This document shows positions 44,856 to 57,120 of a stretch of 64,000 nucleotides of DNA, in pieces. A program made the position numbers and the translations under genes. Under the pieces are notes generated by a model. That model was not told the origin of the DNA, searched no databases, and was given only the letters and a program-made list of their open reading frames with translations. Numbering within the stretch: the stretch's first letter is position 1; each line of letters begins with the position of its first letter. This DNA is from Nemophila menziesii (taxonomy: Eukaryota > Streptophyta > Magnoliopsida > Boraginales > Hydrophyllaceae): the NCBI GenBank assembly GCA_029959085.1, contig JARWIR010000023.1:8879860-8943859 (forward strand), read 5' to 3'.

Positions 44856-47376
44856 AGATGTAATAAAAAAAGTGCTTCTTGGGAGACAACCCATGTTTTA
44901 AATTGCTTTCATGTCTTTTAAATTATTAGTGTAAATTAGAGTTATGGTTATTGATTTAGTGTTTATTTGTAAGAAATGAGAAAGGTTGGGGTTTTTGATT
45001 ATTACAGGAGTGAAGATCATGAGTTTGGGGTAGTTAGAACGAAAAAAATGAAATAAGTTCAGAAGATCATAACTTGATGCTCGGAAGTCGGAATTAACTT
45101 TTTCTTGAGCCTAAACCGCATAACTTTTCGAGCTCTATCCAATGGTGAGGTCAAAAAATTCTGATACATAGCACAAAGTTTCTGGTTAGTGCGTCACGTT
45201 TGACGCACGTTGCTGTGTCTGAGATTGCGCCAGCGACACGCGACCGGCATGCCGGTCAGATCACCGGCTAGCCGGTCAATGACGAAGGATGTTCTGACTA
45301 GTGTGTCATGTTTGACGCAAGGTGGATTGCGTCTGAGGTAAAAAAAAATTCAAATTTTTAATTTTTTCGCCGAGACCGCGACCGGCAATGCCGGTCAGCT
45401 GTTGTGATAGGCGATTTCAAGGGTTAAAACCCTATATTTTTAGTTTCTTTCTCACGTTAGCCTCCAATGACGAATCCTTGCCTCCAACTAATCCGAAAAT
45501 CATCAGCAAAACACCAAAATACCACCAATCCTTCTCTCTAAACATCATCCAATCGCACATTCATATCATAAATCTCCCAAACACCAAAGAATTTACACTT
45601 TAATCCAAATTTTTCTTTCACCAAAGCTTAATGTTTATCCATTACACCTTTCCCAAACCTTGAAATATCCATGACCCAGCTCTAAACTATCCATAATTCA
45701 TATTCAAACCTTCAAGAACACCAACATCACAATTTTATCCAAAACTTTTGAAAGTTCTTGAAGCTTTGAGTTTGGGGTCGTCAAAGATGACCATGAAGGT
45801 TGGGAAAGGTACAAAGAACATGATGAAGGAAGAGAATTGTGTATGAAGGGAATATTTTCATAAAGTAGATGATGATTAGAGAGTTGGGAACAAATGAAAA
45901 CACGGGAAATTTGACGAAAAGTTTGAGGTAGTCAAGAACACATTAAACGCAACCATTGAAGAAGAAGAATTCAAAACCTCAACCTGGACGCAACACTGAC
46001 AACCAGCCTCGCGCTGGTTAAGATACGTTTTCTATTCCTTCTCATTTAGTGTAAACTAGTTTATGTGCGTTGAGTCTTTTCGAGTCGTGGGGACACGACT
46101 CAATTTTGAGTTTGGGGTGGGGATCGTTGCCTCATCCCAGTTTTTATGTGTTTATTTGTTTTAATTGCTTTCAATAAAAATAATTAGGAGTTGCGTTTGA
46201 CTGTAGAAGATTTTAAATGTCCATTTTAAGCATGCTTTTGATGAATCTATGATAGTAAATAGTGAACTTTAGGGAAGAACATAAAACGCACATTAATTGC
46301 ATGTAAACATAGATAATGAATAGGAAAAATTAATGAACAATGCAAAAGAAGTAAGCTTGTATTTAAGGAAAATGTTTGGTTTGCAGAACGTGAGATCTAA
46401 ATTAGTAGAGAACCCACTGAGATATGAACTAGAGACGAACCATGTAGTTAGGAAAATGATAGGGGCAGATCTTTGTTAGCCATTTGTAGCCTTTTAGCTT
46501 GCTATCCCTTATAATAATTTTATCCGTCTTAGCCCAATTTTGAGTCTTAAGCCTTTTATTTTGTAACCACGATATAAGCCCATTATCCTTTAGATTATTA
46601 GGCATGACCAAATAACCCGAATCACGATCCTAAGACCTGTCTCGAGCTTGAGTTTGGGGTGGAGGGTCCACATTTGGGAAATTACATTGGAAAGGGATTA
46701 TAGGTGTTTGTTTTGAGGCACAAAAATAAAAGATGATATTATTATTTGTAACCCTTTGCCGGGATTTGAAAAAAGAAAAAAAAAGAGAAAAAGAAAAGAA
46801 TTATAAGAGACATGACCTTTCACATCAAAAGGATGGTCATGGGTATCTTGTACAAAAGAAGAACAAAAGAAATGAAAAAGAAAATAAAAAGAAAGAAAGA
46901 ATAAAATAAAGCGGAAAACTGGAATATTTTGAAAAATCATCTTAGTTTATATTGTGTTGACATGGGGATGCAACATTAGCACATCAAATGGGTTGAGTGA
47001 GAACATTATATGAGTGTAAACTCAAGCTTGTGGACAGTTGTTGATGGTAAGTGAGGAGAGAGCCAAAAGCTCACTTCAAATTTACCAAATATACATACCA
47101 CACCGTCCCTAAGCCTACGCTAAAACCGTAAAGTCCTCGTGATTCCTAGGTGCATGGTAAGTTAATAGTTTTTATACTGAGACGGTGTGGTATTTGTGTT
47201 TGATGTTGCATGATTAGTGTATGTGCATGTCAGTTCTTAATGTTTGCTATATGAGATTTATTTTAAGGCTTGATTTAGGGTGTATTTACTAGCTTCTATT
47301 TTCTCTTGCATCTGCTTCATTCCCCTTGTTTTTAGTTTTGCTTTGTCGGGACGACAAAGGTTTGAGTTGTGGGTCT
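44856..47376 (+). other. Athila-3 3' untranslated region
   Basis: Non-coding. It holds a palindrome cluster (45180-45400) and blocks conserved with Athila-2 (41720-41830 and 40650-41000, inverted) and Athila-4 (55140-55230, 56050-56250), such as CGAGTC(G/A)TGGGGACA(C/A)GA. It ends in TTTGAGTTGTGGGTCT before the 3' LTR. Athila relatives sometimes carry an env-like ORF here; none is seen. Confidence 0.7.
45180..45400. repeat. Cluster of GC-rich short palindromes
   Basis: GACCGGCATGCCGGTC (45241-45256) and ACCGGCTAGCCGGT (45262-45275) are perfect palindromes, and GACCGGCAATGCCGGTC recurs near 45379. GCGTCA-N4-TGACGC occurs near 45190 and, as the GTGTCA variant, near 45302. The composition contrasts strongly with the AT-rich surroundings. 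Confidence 0.8.
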
Positions 47377-48933
47377 TGATTTCTCCCTAAATGTTCTAAT
47401 TTTATGCCCTTCGGAGACATCATTTTTTGTGTTTATTTGATTATTTAGATAGACTTTTGGTCTTAAAATGCAATAAATCGATTTTCCTCTTTTAATTCTA
47501 GTATTTTTGATTCATTAAACTTTTGCGCGTAATATGGTTGTTTTGAGTTAAAAGTTGTAGGTTATGAATAGTAGCTAGGAGAGGAAGCCAAGAATAAAGT
47601 CAAAGATCGTGAAATGAAGTCAAAGCAAGAAGAAATATCCCAAAAGAATTGATTATATTAAGCTTCAAATATGGAAAGTTGTCGAATATTGCTAATTCTG
47701 AGCCATCTAAGAGTGGATTTAGCCTCTGACTTATGAAGAGAAAACCAGCCCCATTGAGTTACGGAACTTTAGCAACTGGAATGAGGTCAATCCGAGTTGA
47801 AACGAGCCGGTTAGAGATGTTTTAGTGGAGGTGATGCAGCAGTTACGGGATTTGGGCTTAATTAGTGGACTTGGGTTTTTCTAATATTCACTTAAACCTA
47901 AGTAAAAGCCCTAGTCCGAATTTAGCACTATAAATATGCCTTTAGACCTCATTATTCAGCACCTCTTATTTTATTGTTCAATTAAAATCATCCTTAGAAT
48001 AGAGTGTCCAGAGAGAACGAAAGTCATCTTCTTCAAATCACAGCCAAACCCAATTTCTAATTAGGTTCTATCTTTTATTTCTGTAATTGAAGAACATGAA
48101 TTCTTTCTGTTTTAATTTAGGTTTTCGCATTAGTATGAGCTAATTTCATTAAGTGCTTGAGAACGCATAATGGGTTAATCCCAATTTGATTTTGTTTCAT
48201 GTGTTTTAATTTGGGATAATTTTTATTTAAATCAAATTGGGTAAATGGTATTTTTCTTTAATTGTCTTTTATTTACTTTTATTGAATTCGCGACTCAATA
48301 TTAGGATTTAGTATCTAGGCTATTCTAATTAGTGGCGATTGCATCACCTTGACGGGGGTTCTGGGTACAAAACTAATTAACGAATATAGGTTAGAAATTA
48401 TTTGACTCTGACGAGCTTAATTAAACCTATGGCTAGCTGGGTAGAATAGACTTTATCACTTGAAAGTGGACTATAATCACATTGACGGGGTTTGTAGCAC
48501 TTGAGAGTAGCTCCTTAGTCCACCCTGACGGGGGTAAGGAGTATTCCTAATCCCGACCAATACATATTTACCGATTTGCCCCTTAAACATGACATAAAAT
48601 GAATGATAATTAGGTGAAACCCTTGCATCTCTCAAGTACTGCATTTCCCATCTTGCGTAAACAGTTTATTTTCTTGCGTCTAGTTAAATACTTGCATTAA
48701 TTTAGTATTTTAGTTTATTGTCTTAGCATTAGAAAACCAAACAAACAATTCTAAAAATCATTTACTTGTTTTTACGTGCAATTAACTACTATCTGATAAC
48801 CATTAGAGTCAACCATTTCGTCCCTGAGAACGAATCTGTTTTATCACTTATATTACTTGGGACAACCGTACACTTGCGCTTGTGGTTCTCTTATCCTTAT
48901 TGCATTTATTTTAGAACACACAAAGGACCACCA
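47377..48933 (+). repeat. Athila-3 3' LTR (subfamily A)
   Basis: 1557 bp, partner of 41955-43533. ACGGGG-type motifs lie near 48355, 48483 and 48525. It ends GGACCACCA directly before the CTCAC duplication. Confidence 0.95.
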
Positions 48934-48938
48934 CTCAC

Positions 48939-49300
48939 CCTAAATAACATATTTTTCAACGTATCCAACTTTTTTGTGACGTTTCCTAAATTGGAAAACA
49001 TCGCATCTTGTTACTCATCCAATACTCGGATTTTACTTTGCTTTTTCTCGTTCTAACTCAACGCCATGATTATCAACGTGATGAATGTTCAATTCCTTTA
49101 TTTCTCGTTCTATCCTTGCTTTTTCTTTTGCTTCCCTATCTCTCTTGTTCTTAGCTCGGACAAGTTTCGCGGGGCCCGAGAGAAAACACCAAAACTATAA
49201 AACCTGAAAAGTAGAAAAACAAAGAATAGCGTAAAACTGAAAACAAAAAGTAAAAATAACAATTAAAACATTTACTGATAACACCGTGGTCACACGCTAA
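48939..49300 (-). pseudogene. Athila-2 leader and gag start fragment
   Basis: On the minus strand, after the primer site, a frame with RAKNKRDREAKEKARIEREI and then KELNIHHVDNHGVELE resembles the start of Athila-1 gag (ELNIHNVEDH near 21063). It is lost after about 45 residues, where the nested element and then the 3' untranslated region follow. Confidence 0.65.
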
Positions 49301-49302
49301 AC

Positions 49303-49320
49303 TCCCCGGCAGTGGCGCCA
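49303..49320 (-). other. Athila-2 primer-binding site
   Basis: The plus strand reads TCCCCGGCAGTGGCGCCA. Its complement TGGCGCCACTGCCGGGGA fits the tRNA-Asp-type primer site, next to the inner end of the 49327-50915 LTR. Confidence 0.85.
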
Positions 49321-49326
49321 AAAACT

Positions 49327-50915
49327 TGGTGTCTCCTTGTGTGTTCTAAAATAACACACCTAAAAAAGGCAAGACACGTACCGCAAGTGTAAGGGTCTTC
49401 CAAGTAATATCCGGTAAACGGGATTTCAATCTCAGAGACGGATTAGGTATGACTTTCGATGTTATGTGATAAGTGCGATTAATTGTTATATGAAGCGGAA
49501 AATAAATGATATAAAGATTTTTTTTGGTTTTCGATTAAGAACTAAGATGCAATTAAAACAAAATGCTAAATTAACTAATGCAAATAAATAAGACGCAAGT
49601 AAATAGAAATGAGTAGACGCAAAGATTTAAACGCAGTACTTGAGTTTCGCAAGGGTTTCACCTAAATCTATTAAATCAATATTTCTGTTTAAGTAATAAA
49701 TCAGAAATTAAGTAATAGTCGGGATTCTTTAGTCTTCTAACCCTCGGCAGGGTGGACTTAGGATCTATTCTTAGGTGTTACAAACCCCGTTAGGGCGATC
49801 AAAATCCACCTTCGAATGGGCAGGTATTCTACCCAATTGCCAATAAGGTTAACTAAGTCCCCAGGGTCAATAATTTCTACCTTATGTCTATTATTTAGTT
49901 CGGTATTTAAACCCCCCGTCAATGCGATCACTTCCCCACCAAAGTGAATAGCTTAATTACTAATTCCTATATTTGATTCATGACTTCAAAGACAGTATTT
50001 AATTGCAAAATAATAATCAATACGAAATAACCAATTCAATTTAAATTAACCATTCCCAAATTCAAAAACATAAATTCAATAAACTTGGGTTCAACCCATT
50101 AATGCGATTCTGAAGCACAAGTTAAGTTTAGCTCATACTAATAAAAATAACTGAATTAAAATAAAAGAAGTTCGTATTGAATTACAGAAATAAGAAAAAC
50201 CTAATTAAATGGTTGACAATTGCTGTTGTTGGAAGAAGGAATTCTCCAGCTTTAGCTTTCTCTCTCCTTTTTGCTTCTCTGACTTCTCCTAAGCGTTGCC
50301 TCTTCTCTAATATGAATTGTGTCCGTACAAACTGAAGTTAAAAGCCTTTTTATAGTGGGAAAAACGGATCGGCCTTTCAAAAAGAAGGATTAGGTTAATT
50401 AAAATAAAAGACCAATCTATTTAATGAAATCCCGTAACTGGTGACTAGCTGTTACTAAAATAGCTGTAACTTTTGCGTTCGGACTCGGAATCACTTCGTT
50501 CAACTTGGAAAATCTTCCTGACTTCAAGATCTATCTACCTCATTTTATGCTCCAAGACTGAATCAGTGGCTAAGATGCTCGAAAACAGTGATTTTTTACA
50601 GCATTCCAGATTTCATTCTCCACTAATTACTTCTTCGAATCAATTATTCTCGCCTTTGACTTCAACGCTTAATCCAAGACTTTATTTCCTGTTTTTTCTC
50701 TTTGTCTTGATACTCCATAAAATCATAAACCTAATAAATTTACACTAAAAATAAATGAATTAACGCATAAAAGCTCTAAAACACATATAATCCAAATTCA
50801 AGGGAAGAAATCATAATATGACCAAATAAGCTTAAAAGTCTAGCAAATAAGTCAAATAATCACCTACTTTGATGTCTCCTAAGGGCATATAGTTAGAACA
50901 ATAAGGGAGACATCA
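49327..50915 (-). repeat. Athila-2 5' LTR
   Basis: 1589 bp, plus-strand ends TGGTGTCTCC and GACATCA. Its 10-bp ends are nearly inverted repeats of each other. It differs from the left LTR at many sites. Confidence 0.85.
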
Positions 50916-50929
50916 TTTACATTGAGAGA

Positions 50930-53900
50930 TAACCGAGGTTGTGGCAGATTTAAAGTCATATGGGCAGGGACGAAGAATGGCCCAAGATTACGAACAAGTC
51001 TTAGCCTCAAAGAAGATTAAACCACCAACGAAACCATCTATTATATGTCCTCTAAAACTTGAATAGAAACCTTTACCATCTCATTGTATGTATGTTTATT
51101 TGGGAAAAAATGATATATTACCTGTTATTTTTTCCGCTAATTAGATAGGTCCTCAAGAGGAAAACTTGTTACATGTGCTTCGAGCTAACAAGGAGGCAAC
51201 TGGGTGGACTATTGCTGACATCAAAGGCCTTAATCCTACCATTTTCCAACACAAGATCATTCTTAACAATGAGAAGGCACGATCAGTTAAGGGCCAAAGG
51301 AGACTTACGTCGATAATGAAAGAAGTAGTGAGAAAATAAGTTATCAAGTAGTTGGGTGTTAGGACCATCTCCTACATATTCAACAGGGAACGGGTGAGCC
51401 CAGATCAATGTTTTCCAAATAAGGGAGAAATTACTACCGTTCTTAATGATCAGAATGAGCTCCTACCCTCCAAAACCGTTGTTGGTTTGAGAGTGTGTAT
51501 GTATTATGTAGGTTGAACAAGGCTACGAAGAAGGATCACTTTCCTTTACTATTCATGGACCAGATGTTAGATAAGCTTGCAGGAAGAGAGTACTATTGCT
51601 TCCTCAACGGCTATTTAATTCATAATAAGGTTTGCACGGATCCAACTGATCAGCACAAAACTACATCCACATGCCTGTTTGGCACATTTGCATTTTAAAG
51701 GATGCCATTTGGATTATGCAATGCACCACGTTTCAGCGGTGTATGATGGCACTTGGAAGTATTCATGGGTGACTTCTCTATGTTTGGCGATGAATTTGAT
51801 AATTGTCTTTCCAACCTAGAGAAGGTTTTTATTCGTTGCAAAGAGACCGATCTTGTGTTAAATTAGAAGAAGTGACATTTCATGGTTTGAGAGGGAATCG
51901 TTTTAGGGTACAATGTTTCGAGGAAGGTTATGGAGGTTGACCGTGCAAAGGTAGAGGTAATCAAAACCCTTCCACCTCCCAATTCTGTTAAGGGCGTGAG
52001 AGATTTCTTAGGCCATGCAGGATTCTACCGCCCTTTTATTGAAATTTTTCAAATATTACCAAGCCACAATGTCACTTACTTGAGAAGGAGGTGAAATTTT
52101 ATTTCAATGATGCATGTCATAAGGCGTTCTTGGCAATTAAGAGAAACTTATCTCTACACCAGTAGTGACTCCTCTTGATTGGATTCCGATCGAAATTATG
52201 TGTGATGCAAGCAATCATGCTATTAGTGTTGTGTTTAGTCTACGCGGGGATGAGGTATTTTATATTTATGCGAGTAAGACTTTTACGGGTGCACAATTGA
52301 ACTACGCCATAACTGAGAAGGAGTTGTCGGCGTGGTATATGTGTTTGATAAATTATGTTCCTATCTTATTGGGGAAAAAGTAGTTGTATCCACGGACCAT
52401 TCGGAAATCAACTATCTCATGGAGAAGAACGACGCAAAGACGCTTCTTATCAGGTGTGTGCTTTTATTGCAATAGTTTGGTTTGGAGATTCGAGACCGAA
52501 AGGGAAGAGAGAATCATGTAGATGATCATCTATCTCGCCCCAAAGGCTCTAGTGTCACCAATTGAACATAAGTGGTCAAGGGGGCATTTCTTGATAAAAT
52601 CCTATTTGTGATAAATACGCAGAATGTTCCATGGTATGCAAATATTGTTAATCTTATTGTGAAAGGAGAATTTCCCATTGGAAGTAAACCCAAAAAGAAG
52701 AATAGATTTATGCATCGTTCGGAACAATTATTTTGGGAGGATCTGCGCCATTTCTAGGTATGTAGTGATCAGATGATTCGGATGTGTGTGCATGGACCAT
52801 GAGATTCATGATGTGGTAGCGAGTTGTCACGATTCGCCATATAGAGGATATTTGAAGAGTGATTGCGGTTTCTAAGGTACTTCAATCTAGTTTCTATTGG
52901 TCCACTATCCATAAATATTGTCACATATATGTCAAGCAATGTAAGCGGTTCCAATTCACAAGAAATATTTCGAGGTTTGATGGAATACCGCTCAATAATG
53001 TATTAGAAGTTGAGAGATTCTTTGTGTTTGCGGCATTGATTTCATGGGGCCCTTTGTTCTATCCCATGGGAATTAATATATTTTACTAGCAGTATATTAT
53101 GTATCAAAATAGATAGAAGAGGTGGCTTTACCCACAAATGACGCTAGAGTGGTGATTAAATTTTAGAAGTCACACATTTTCACTATACATGGGACACCAA
53201 GAGTCATTATTAGTAATGGAGGTACACATTTTGTTGATAAATATTTAAAGGTTGTACTTGTGAAATATGGTGTGAGACATAGAGTATTCACCGTTTATCA
53301 CCCCAAACAAATGTTTAAGCTGAAGTCTCTAATCGAGAGATAAAATCTATTATAGATCAGACCGTAGGACCAACAAGGAAGGATTTATGATGCTCTATGG
53401 GCTTATTGAACAACTTACAAGATGCATGTAGGTGTATCCCCGTATCGAATGGTGTATGGTAAGGCCTGCCACTTACCACTTGAACTTGAATTGAGTGTCT
53501 ATTGGGTGATAAAAAAGTTGAACTTGGACTCCTCTATTAGGCGTAGAGAAAATAATGATGAAGTTGAATGAACTTGATGATTTCCGCTTTCATGCTTATG
53601 AGAAGGCCAAGCTATACAACGAGAAAACCAAGAAATGGAATGACAAGAAGATTCGAAAGAAGACGTCCGAAGTAGTGAAAAGAGGCCTAAATACAACTCT
53701 AAAGTTTATATCAAAGTGGTCTAGTCCATTCATTATTACTAAATTCATGCCTCATGGAACTATAGAGATTGAACACCTAACCGAACAACACCCCTATATG
53801 AGGAATGGTCATCGGTTGAATATTTATCATGAAGGCGAAGATAACATCCTTGAGGAGGATCCAAATCCTGGAGAGCTCATTTACCTCAAAGAGGCAAGGT

Positions 53901-53935
53901 ATGAAGCAACATATCCAACAAGGTAACTCGTCGAG
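50930..53935 (+). pseudogene. Athila pol pseudogene (RT, RNase H, integrase)
   Basis: In order: the protease-RT linker (MAQDYEQVLASKKIKPPTKP region, about 50977-51030); RT start (GWTIADIKGLNPTIFQHKII, about 51200-51260); RT palm (KKDHFPLLFMDQMLDKLAGR, about 51528-51585; RMPFGLCNAP near 51700); the catalytic loop, read FMGDF instead of FMDDF (51762-51776); and LPPPNSVKGVRDFLGHAGFY near 51970-52030. RNase H follows (IEIMCDASNHA near 52193; [19 protein letters not shown] near 52270-52325), then integrase zinc-binding and core remnants (PWYANIVNLIV near 52630; NISRFDGIPLNN near 52960; AEVSNREIK near 53320). The C-terminal segment is open at 53555-53926 (MKLNELDDFRFHAYEKAKLY). At least ten stops or frameshifts. 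Confidence 0.9.
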
Positions 53936-55933
53936 CTGAACGACGTTAAACAAAAGCCAAATAAGGGTGAATACTCATTTGTAGATTACTTTATTGCATT
54001 CATAGTGTAAGATATTGAATTTAGTGTTTTATTTATATGTACTAGTGTATATAATAGCTAATGGGAGAAGGGAGTATATTATTTTCGTGTGTAGGTAAGT
54101 ATAAAATGAGTGTGGGGTTAAAGAAGCTTGAGAATTTTTTTTATAGTGCAATGCTGCGGTATACCACAGCAAAGGTGTGGTACACCACACCTCAGTGCAA
54201 ACCGTGCACGCTACCCTCTACGCTGTGAAGGTCAGATAATTTAGAGTCTTAACATGCAAAATGCTGCGGTACCCCGCACCCTATATAAAGTGTATGCATG
54301 GGAATCCAAGCGTTAATAAGTCAGATAGATGGTATATAGATTCGTGACAAACCGTCATGACAATTCGTCACGCTTCAGCTATGATACACCACAACATAGG
54401 TATGGTACACTGCACAAGGTCCTTTCAGACAAGAGAAAAAGTAAATATTAGCCTTTCTTAACACCGAGAATCTTAAAGCTTTTCATAAAATCTTCAAACA
54501 TTCAAACAAGATTCATTCATCTTCTATTCTTTACAAGATGGAATCCAAAAACCATTACGACCCAAAGAACGACAATTTTCAACGTCTAAGAACCTCATCT
54601 CAAACTTAGTTGATCGTGAGTTGTGGGTGAAGAGAGATTACGAAAAGAACATATGCAATTAAATCCAAGAGGGAAGTGCGAAGCTTGGCAAATAAGAAGG
54701 TGAAGAAATAACTCAGGAAAAACCAATTCTCATCCTCATATTGACTGAAAAGAAACCAAAACCGGAAGTGAATACACAACAAAATAAGAGGTATAACCTG
54801 AGAAAAAATGTCCCAGAGGAAGAAATAAGAGAAACAACAAACTGAGCAGGATCATCTTTCTTCCTCCACTCCACAAGAAGGTATGGATAGCTTTGAACCT
54901 AAAATTCCAAATTAGGCAGTGGCACTATTTAACAGGATGGAGAAAGTATAGAAAATACATCATAGTAATGTCATAAACCAATTGAGTATCATGCAAGATG
55001 TCAAGAAAATCCAAATGAACATTGGAGCGAAAATCAATAAAACCTTAGTCAGTCGCGAATTCGAGAGGATGTGCTTCAGACACGTAACATCTTCTAACCC
55101 TTATTCTTAATTACTTCTAATTGTGTTAGTGTCTACTAGTAATTTTATTACTTTTGATTCTTTTTCGAGTCATGGGGACAAGAATCGGTTTTGAGTTGGG
55201 GGTGGAGTACTCGTTGTCCTCATTCCCGTTTTGCTTTTAGTTGTTTTTCAAAAATCAGTAAAGTATAAAAAGTGTAGAGAATGTAGTGAATGTGCCTTTT
55301 AAGAAATTTGTTTAATAAGTTAATGATAGGAAATAGTGTGTTCATGAATTTTTTGACAAATTGTGTAGTGTTCATGCATGATAGCATTTAATAAGAGATA
55401 AAAAGGATTAGTGAGCAATGCGTAAAAGTTAAGTTTAAACTTAGGAAGATGTGAGCAGTGTGTAAAACTTGAGGTTGAAACTAGTGAAATAACCCGCTTA
55501 ATTTATGAACTAAAAGTGAGCAAGAAACGAACACTAGTAGTTTAGAAAATGATTAAGGATTTTCTTTGATAGCCCTTCGTTTCCTTTATCTTGCTTACTA
55601 ATACTTTTTTGTAATATCCTTATTAGCCAAAGTCTAGCCTATGTAGCTTTTATTAGATAACCACGTTATAAGTCGTTACCCTTTAGTTTTAGGACTTGAC
55701 CATATGACCTGCTCTCGAATCACATGCCTAGGACTAGTTGTTTTAAAGCTTGAGTTTGGGGTGTTTGATCTAATTGATCAGAGGATATATTGGGTAGGTA
55801 GATTTTATTTCGTGTTTATTCATTGTGCGCTTATCTGTAATCCATGCCGGATTATAAGAAACGAGAAAGTTGAGAAAAAAAAGAAAATAACCAACAGAAA
55901 GACTCACATAAAAAAGGGCCTTGTATTTGACTT

Positions 55934-56009
<76 letters not shown>

Positions 56010-56601
56010 AAAAAAGTAAAAGAAAATCTGGCAGATGACATTTTGGGATATCGGTCAGGATTTGGAGATGCAACGCTTTAGCATCATATGGGTTGAGTGA
56101 GAACGATTGTGAGCGAAAACTCAAGCTCTAGGGCGATTAGTTGATGGATAGTGTGGAGAAGGCCAAAACCGACTCTAAATTATCCTTAATATTAATCACA
56201 CCCTTCCTTAAGCCTACTGTACATCTTAAGACCGTAGGGTTTTTAGCTATGTGGGTAAGTAACTGTTGATATTTAGGGAGTAATTAAGTGGACCATTAGA
56301 AACTAATGAAAAAAATGAACACCATATGAACGCAATATCAACCTAAGAGAGAACCGCTCTTTCTTGCATTGCAAAATTAATACACTTTTGAACTTGTTAG
56401 ATGGTTATTGTTTAATATTACACATATTTCTTTTATTATTTCTTGAACACCACTATATGAAACTTGTTAGAATAGGTTCTTTAGGTTTATTCATTGTCTT
56501 TAGATTCCCACATTTCTTCCATGGTTATTTGGACTTAGGCCCCTTTTGTTTTTCCTTTTCTTTTATTTTGTCGAGACGAAAAAACTTTGAGTTGGGGGTC
56601 T
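53936..56601 (+). other. 3' untranslated region of the Athila pol element (Athila-4)
   Basis: It begins with GTCGAGCTGAACGACGTTAA, the usual Athila post-integrase sequence, and ends with a polypurine-like tract (TTGAGTTGGGGGTCT, 56587-56601). Blocks near 55140-55230 and 56050-56250 match the 3' regions of Athila-2 and Athila-3. Short GGTGTGGTACACCACACC-type palindromic sequence occurs near 54173-54191. No env-like gene is supported. Confidence 0.7.
55937..56009. repeat. (AT)n(GT)n compound microsatellite
   Basis: About 26 AT units followed by about 10 GT units. Open frames across it are artefacts. Confidence 0.97.
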
Positions 56602-56860
56602 TGATGTCTCCTCCTTTTTTATATATTAATCTACTCACGAAACATCATTTTGAGGGTTTATGGGACCTAAGTGGGGGATTCTCCTTAACATTTGTCATAT
56701 CTTACTTTTATACATTATTTTGGACAATATTTAATCTATAGTGTTTTTGTGCGTTAATTGGGTGTTAAGTGTGATTTTAGGTACATGGTAGACGCAATTG
56801 TCCAAGAAGATGAGGAAAATACAATAATTGAAGTCCAAACCCAAGCCAAGGCGCAAAATG
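56602..56860 (+). repeat. Truncated 3' LTR start of Athila-4
   Basis: TGATGTCTCCTCC directly follows the purine tract, and an ACATCATTTT block recalls the inverted element of other LTRs. The sequence then diverges from subfamilies A and B. It is cut where duplication copy 2 begins, so the segment joined here by a break inside the LTR. Confidence 0.65.
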
Positions 56861-56879
56861 AGCTATCTTTTTTTTCATT

Positions 56880-56965
56880 TTTTGTTTTTGTGTTCCTAAT
56901 GGTTTGGGACATCCCGACAATTATATACCTGCTAAACCGATATGGAATATAACTAATTATAAGGG
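56880..56965 (+). pseudogene. cob: NUMT-derived cob tail in copy 2
   Basis: It reads VFLMVWDIPTIIYLLNRYGI in one frame and, in the cob frame, the degraded equivalent of PNVLGHPDNYI. It is a shortened, more decayed copy of 9215-9302. Confidence 0.75.
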
Positions 56966-57120
56966 ATAATTTCAATTAATTATAATTATTTCAAATTCTA
57001 TTCAAAGAAAAAGGAAGGAGGGTCATACTTTAAAGGATTAATTTTCAATTAAACTCTTTGACATATTTACCTTCACAATTATCCTTGATGACATTTTTTT
57101 TTTATATAATAATTAATATA

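Larger units (their letters stand above)
41955..48933 (+). mobile_element. Athila-3: complete non-autonomous element nested in Athila-2
   Basis: LTRs of 1579 bp (41955-43533) and 1557 bp (47377-48933), starting TGATGTCTCC or TGATTTCTCC and ending GGACCACCA, are flanked by identical CTCAC duplications (41950-41954, 48934-48938). The primer site is 43540-43557 and a PPT-like purine stretch precedes the 3' LTR. The interior is only 3.8 kb: one unrecognised ORF (43688-44575, continuing degenerately to about 44855), then the Athila-type TTCTTGGGAGACAACCCATG near 44876 that normally follows integrase, then 2.5 kb of 3' untranslated sequence. No protease, RT or integrase. Confidence 0.95.
38842..50915 (-). 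mobile_element. Athila-2: deleted minus-strand element hosting a nested element
   Basis: A left LTR (38842-40421, the 3' LTR) and right LTR (49327-50915, the 5' LTR) in the same minus orientation bracket a primer site (49303-49320), a short gag start, and a 1.5-kb 3' untranslated region (40422-41954). The nested plus-strand element 41955-48933 splits the interior. Flanks are GTTAC (38837-38841) and TTTAC (50916-50920), a 4/5 target-duplication match. The LTRs differ noticeably, so either the element is old or the two LTRs come from different insertions. Without the nested copy it is about 5.1 kb and lacks pol. Confidence 0.75.

Noticed and set aside
24475..51000. Athila-1 (gag) and the pol at 50930 as two halves of one element
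   Set aside because: The LTR start at 56602 differs from 19300-20841, and no matching target duplication or shared break was found.
51480..52560. Endogenous pararetrovirus RT-RNase H
   Set aside because: Integrase follows, the motif wording is Athila-like, and primer site and LTRs of this lineage surround it.
54540..55080. Env-like ORF of Athila
   Set aside because: Only short frames broken by stops, with no signal peptide or membrane segment.
55704..56124. Open frames on both strands across the microsatellite
   Set aside because: Openness is produced by the AT/GT repeat giving Tyr-Ile, Cys-Val and Thr-His runs.
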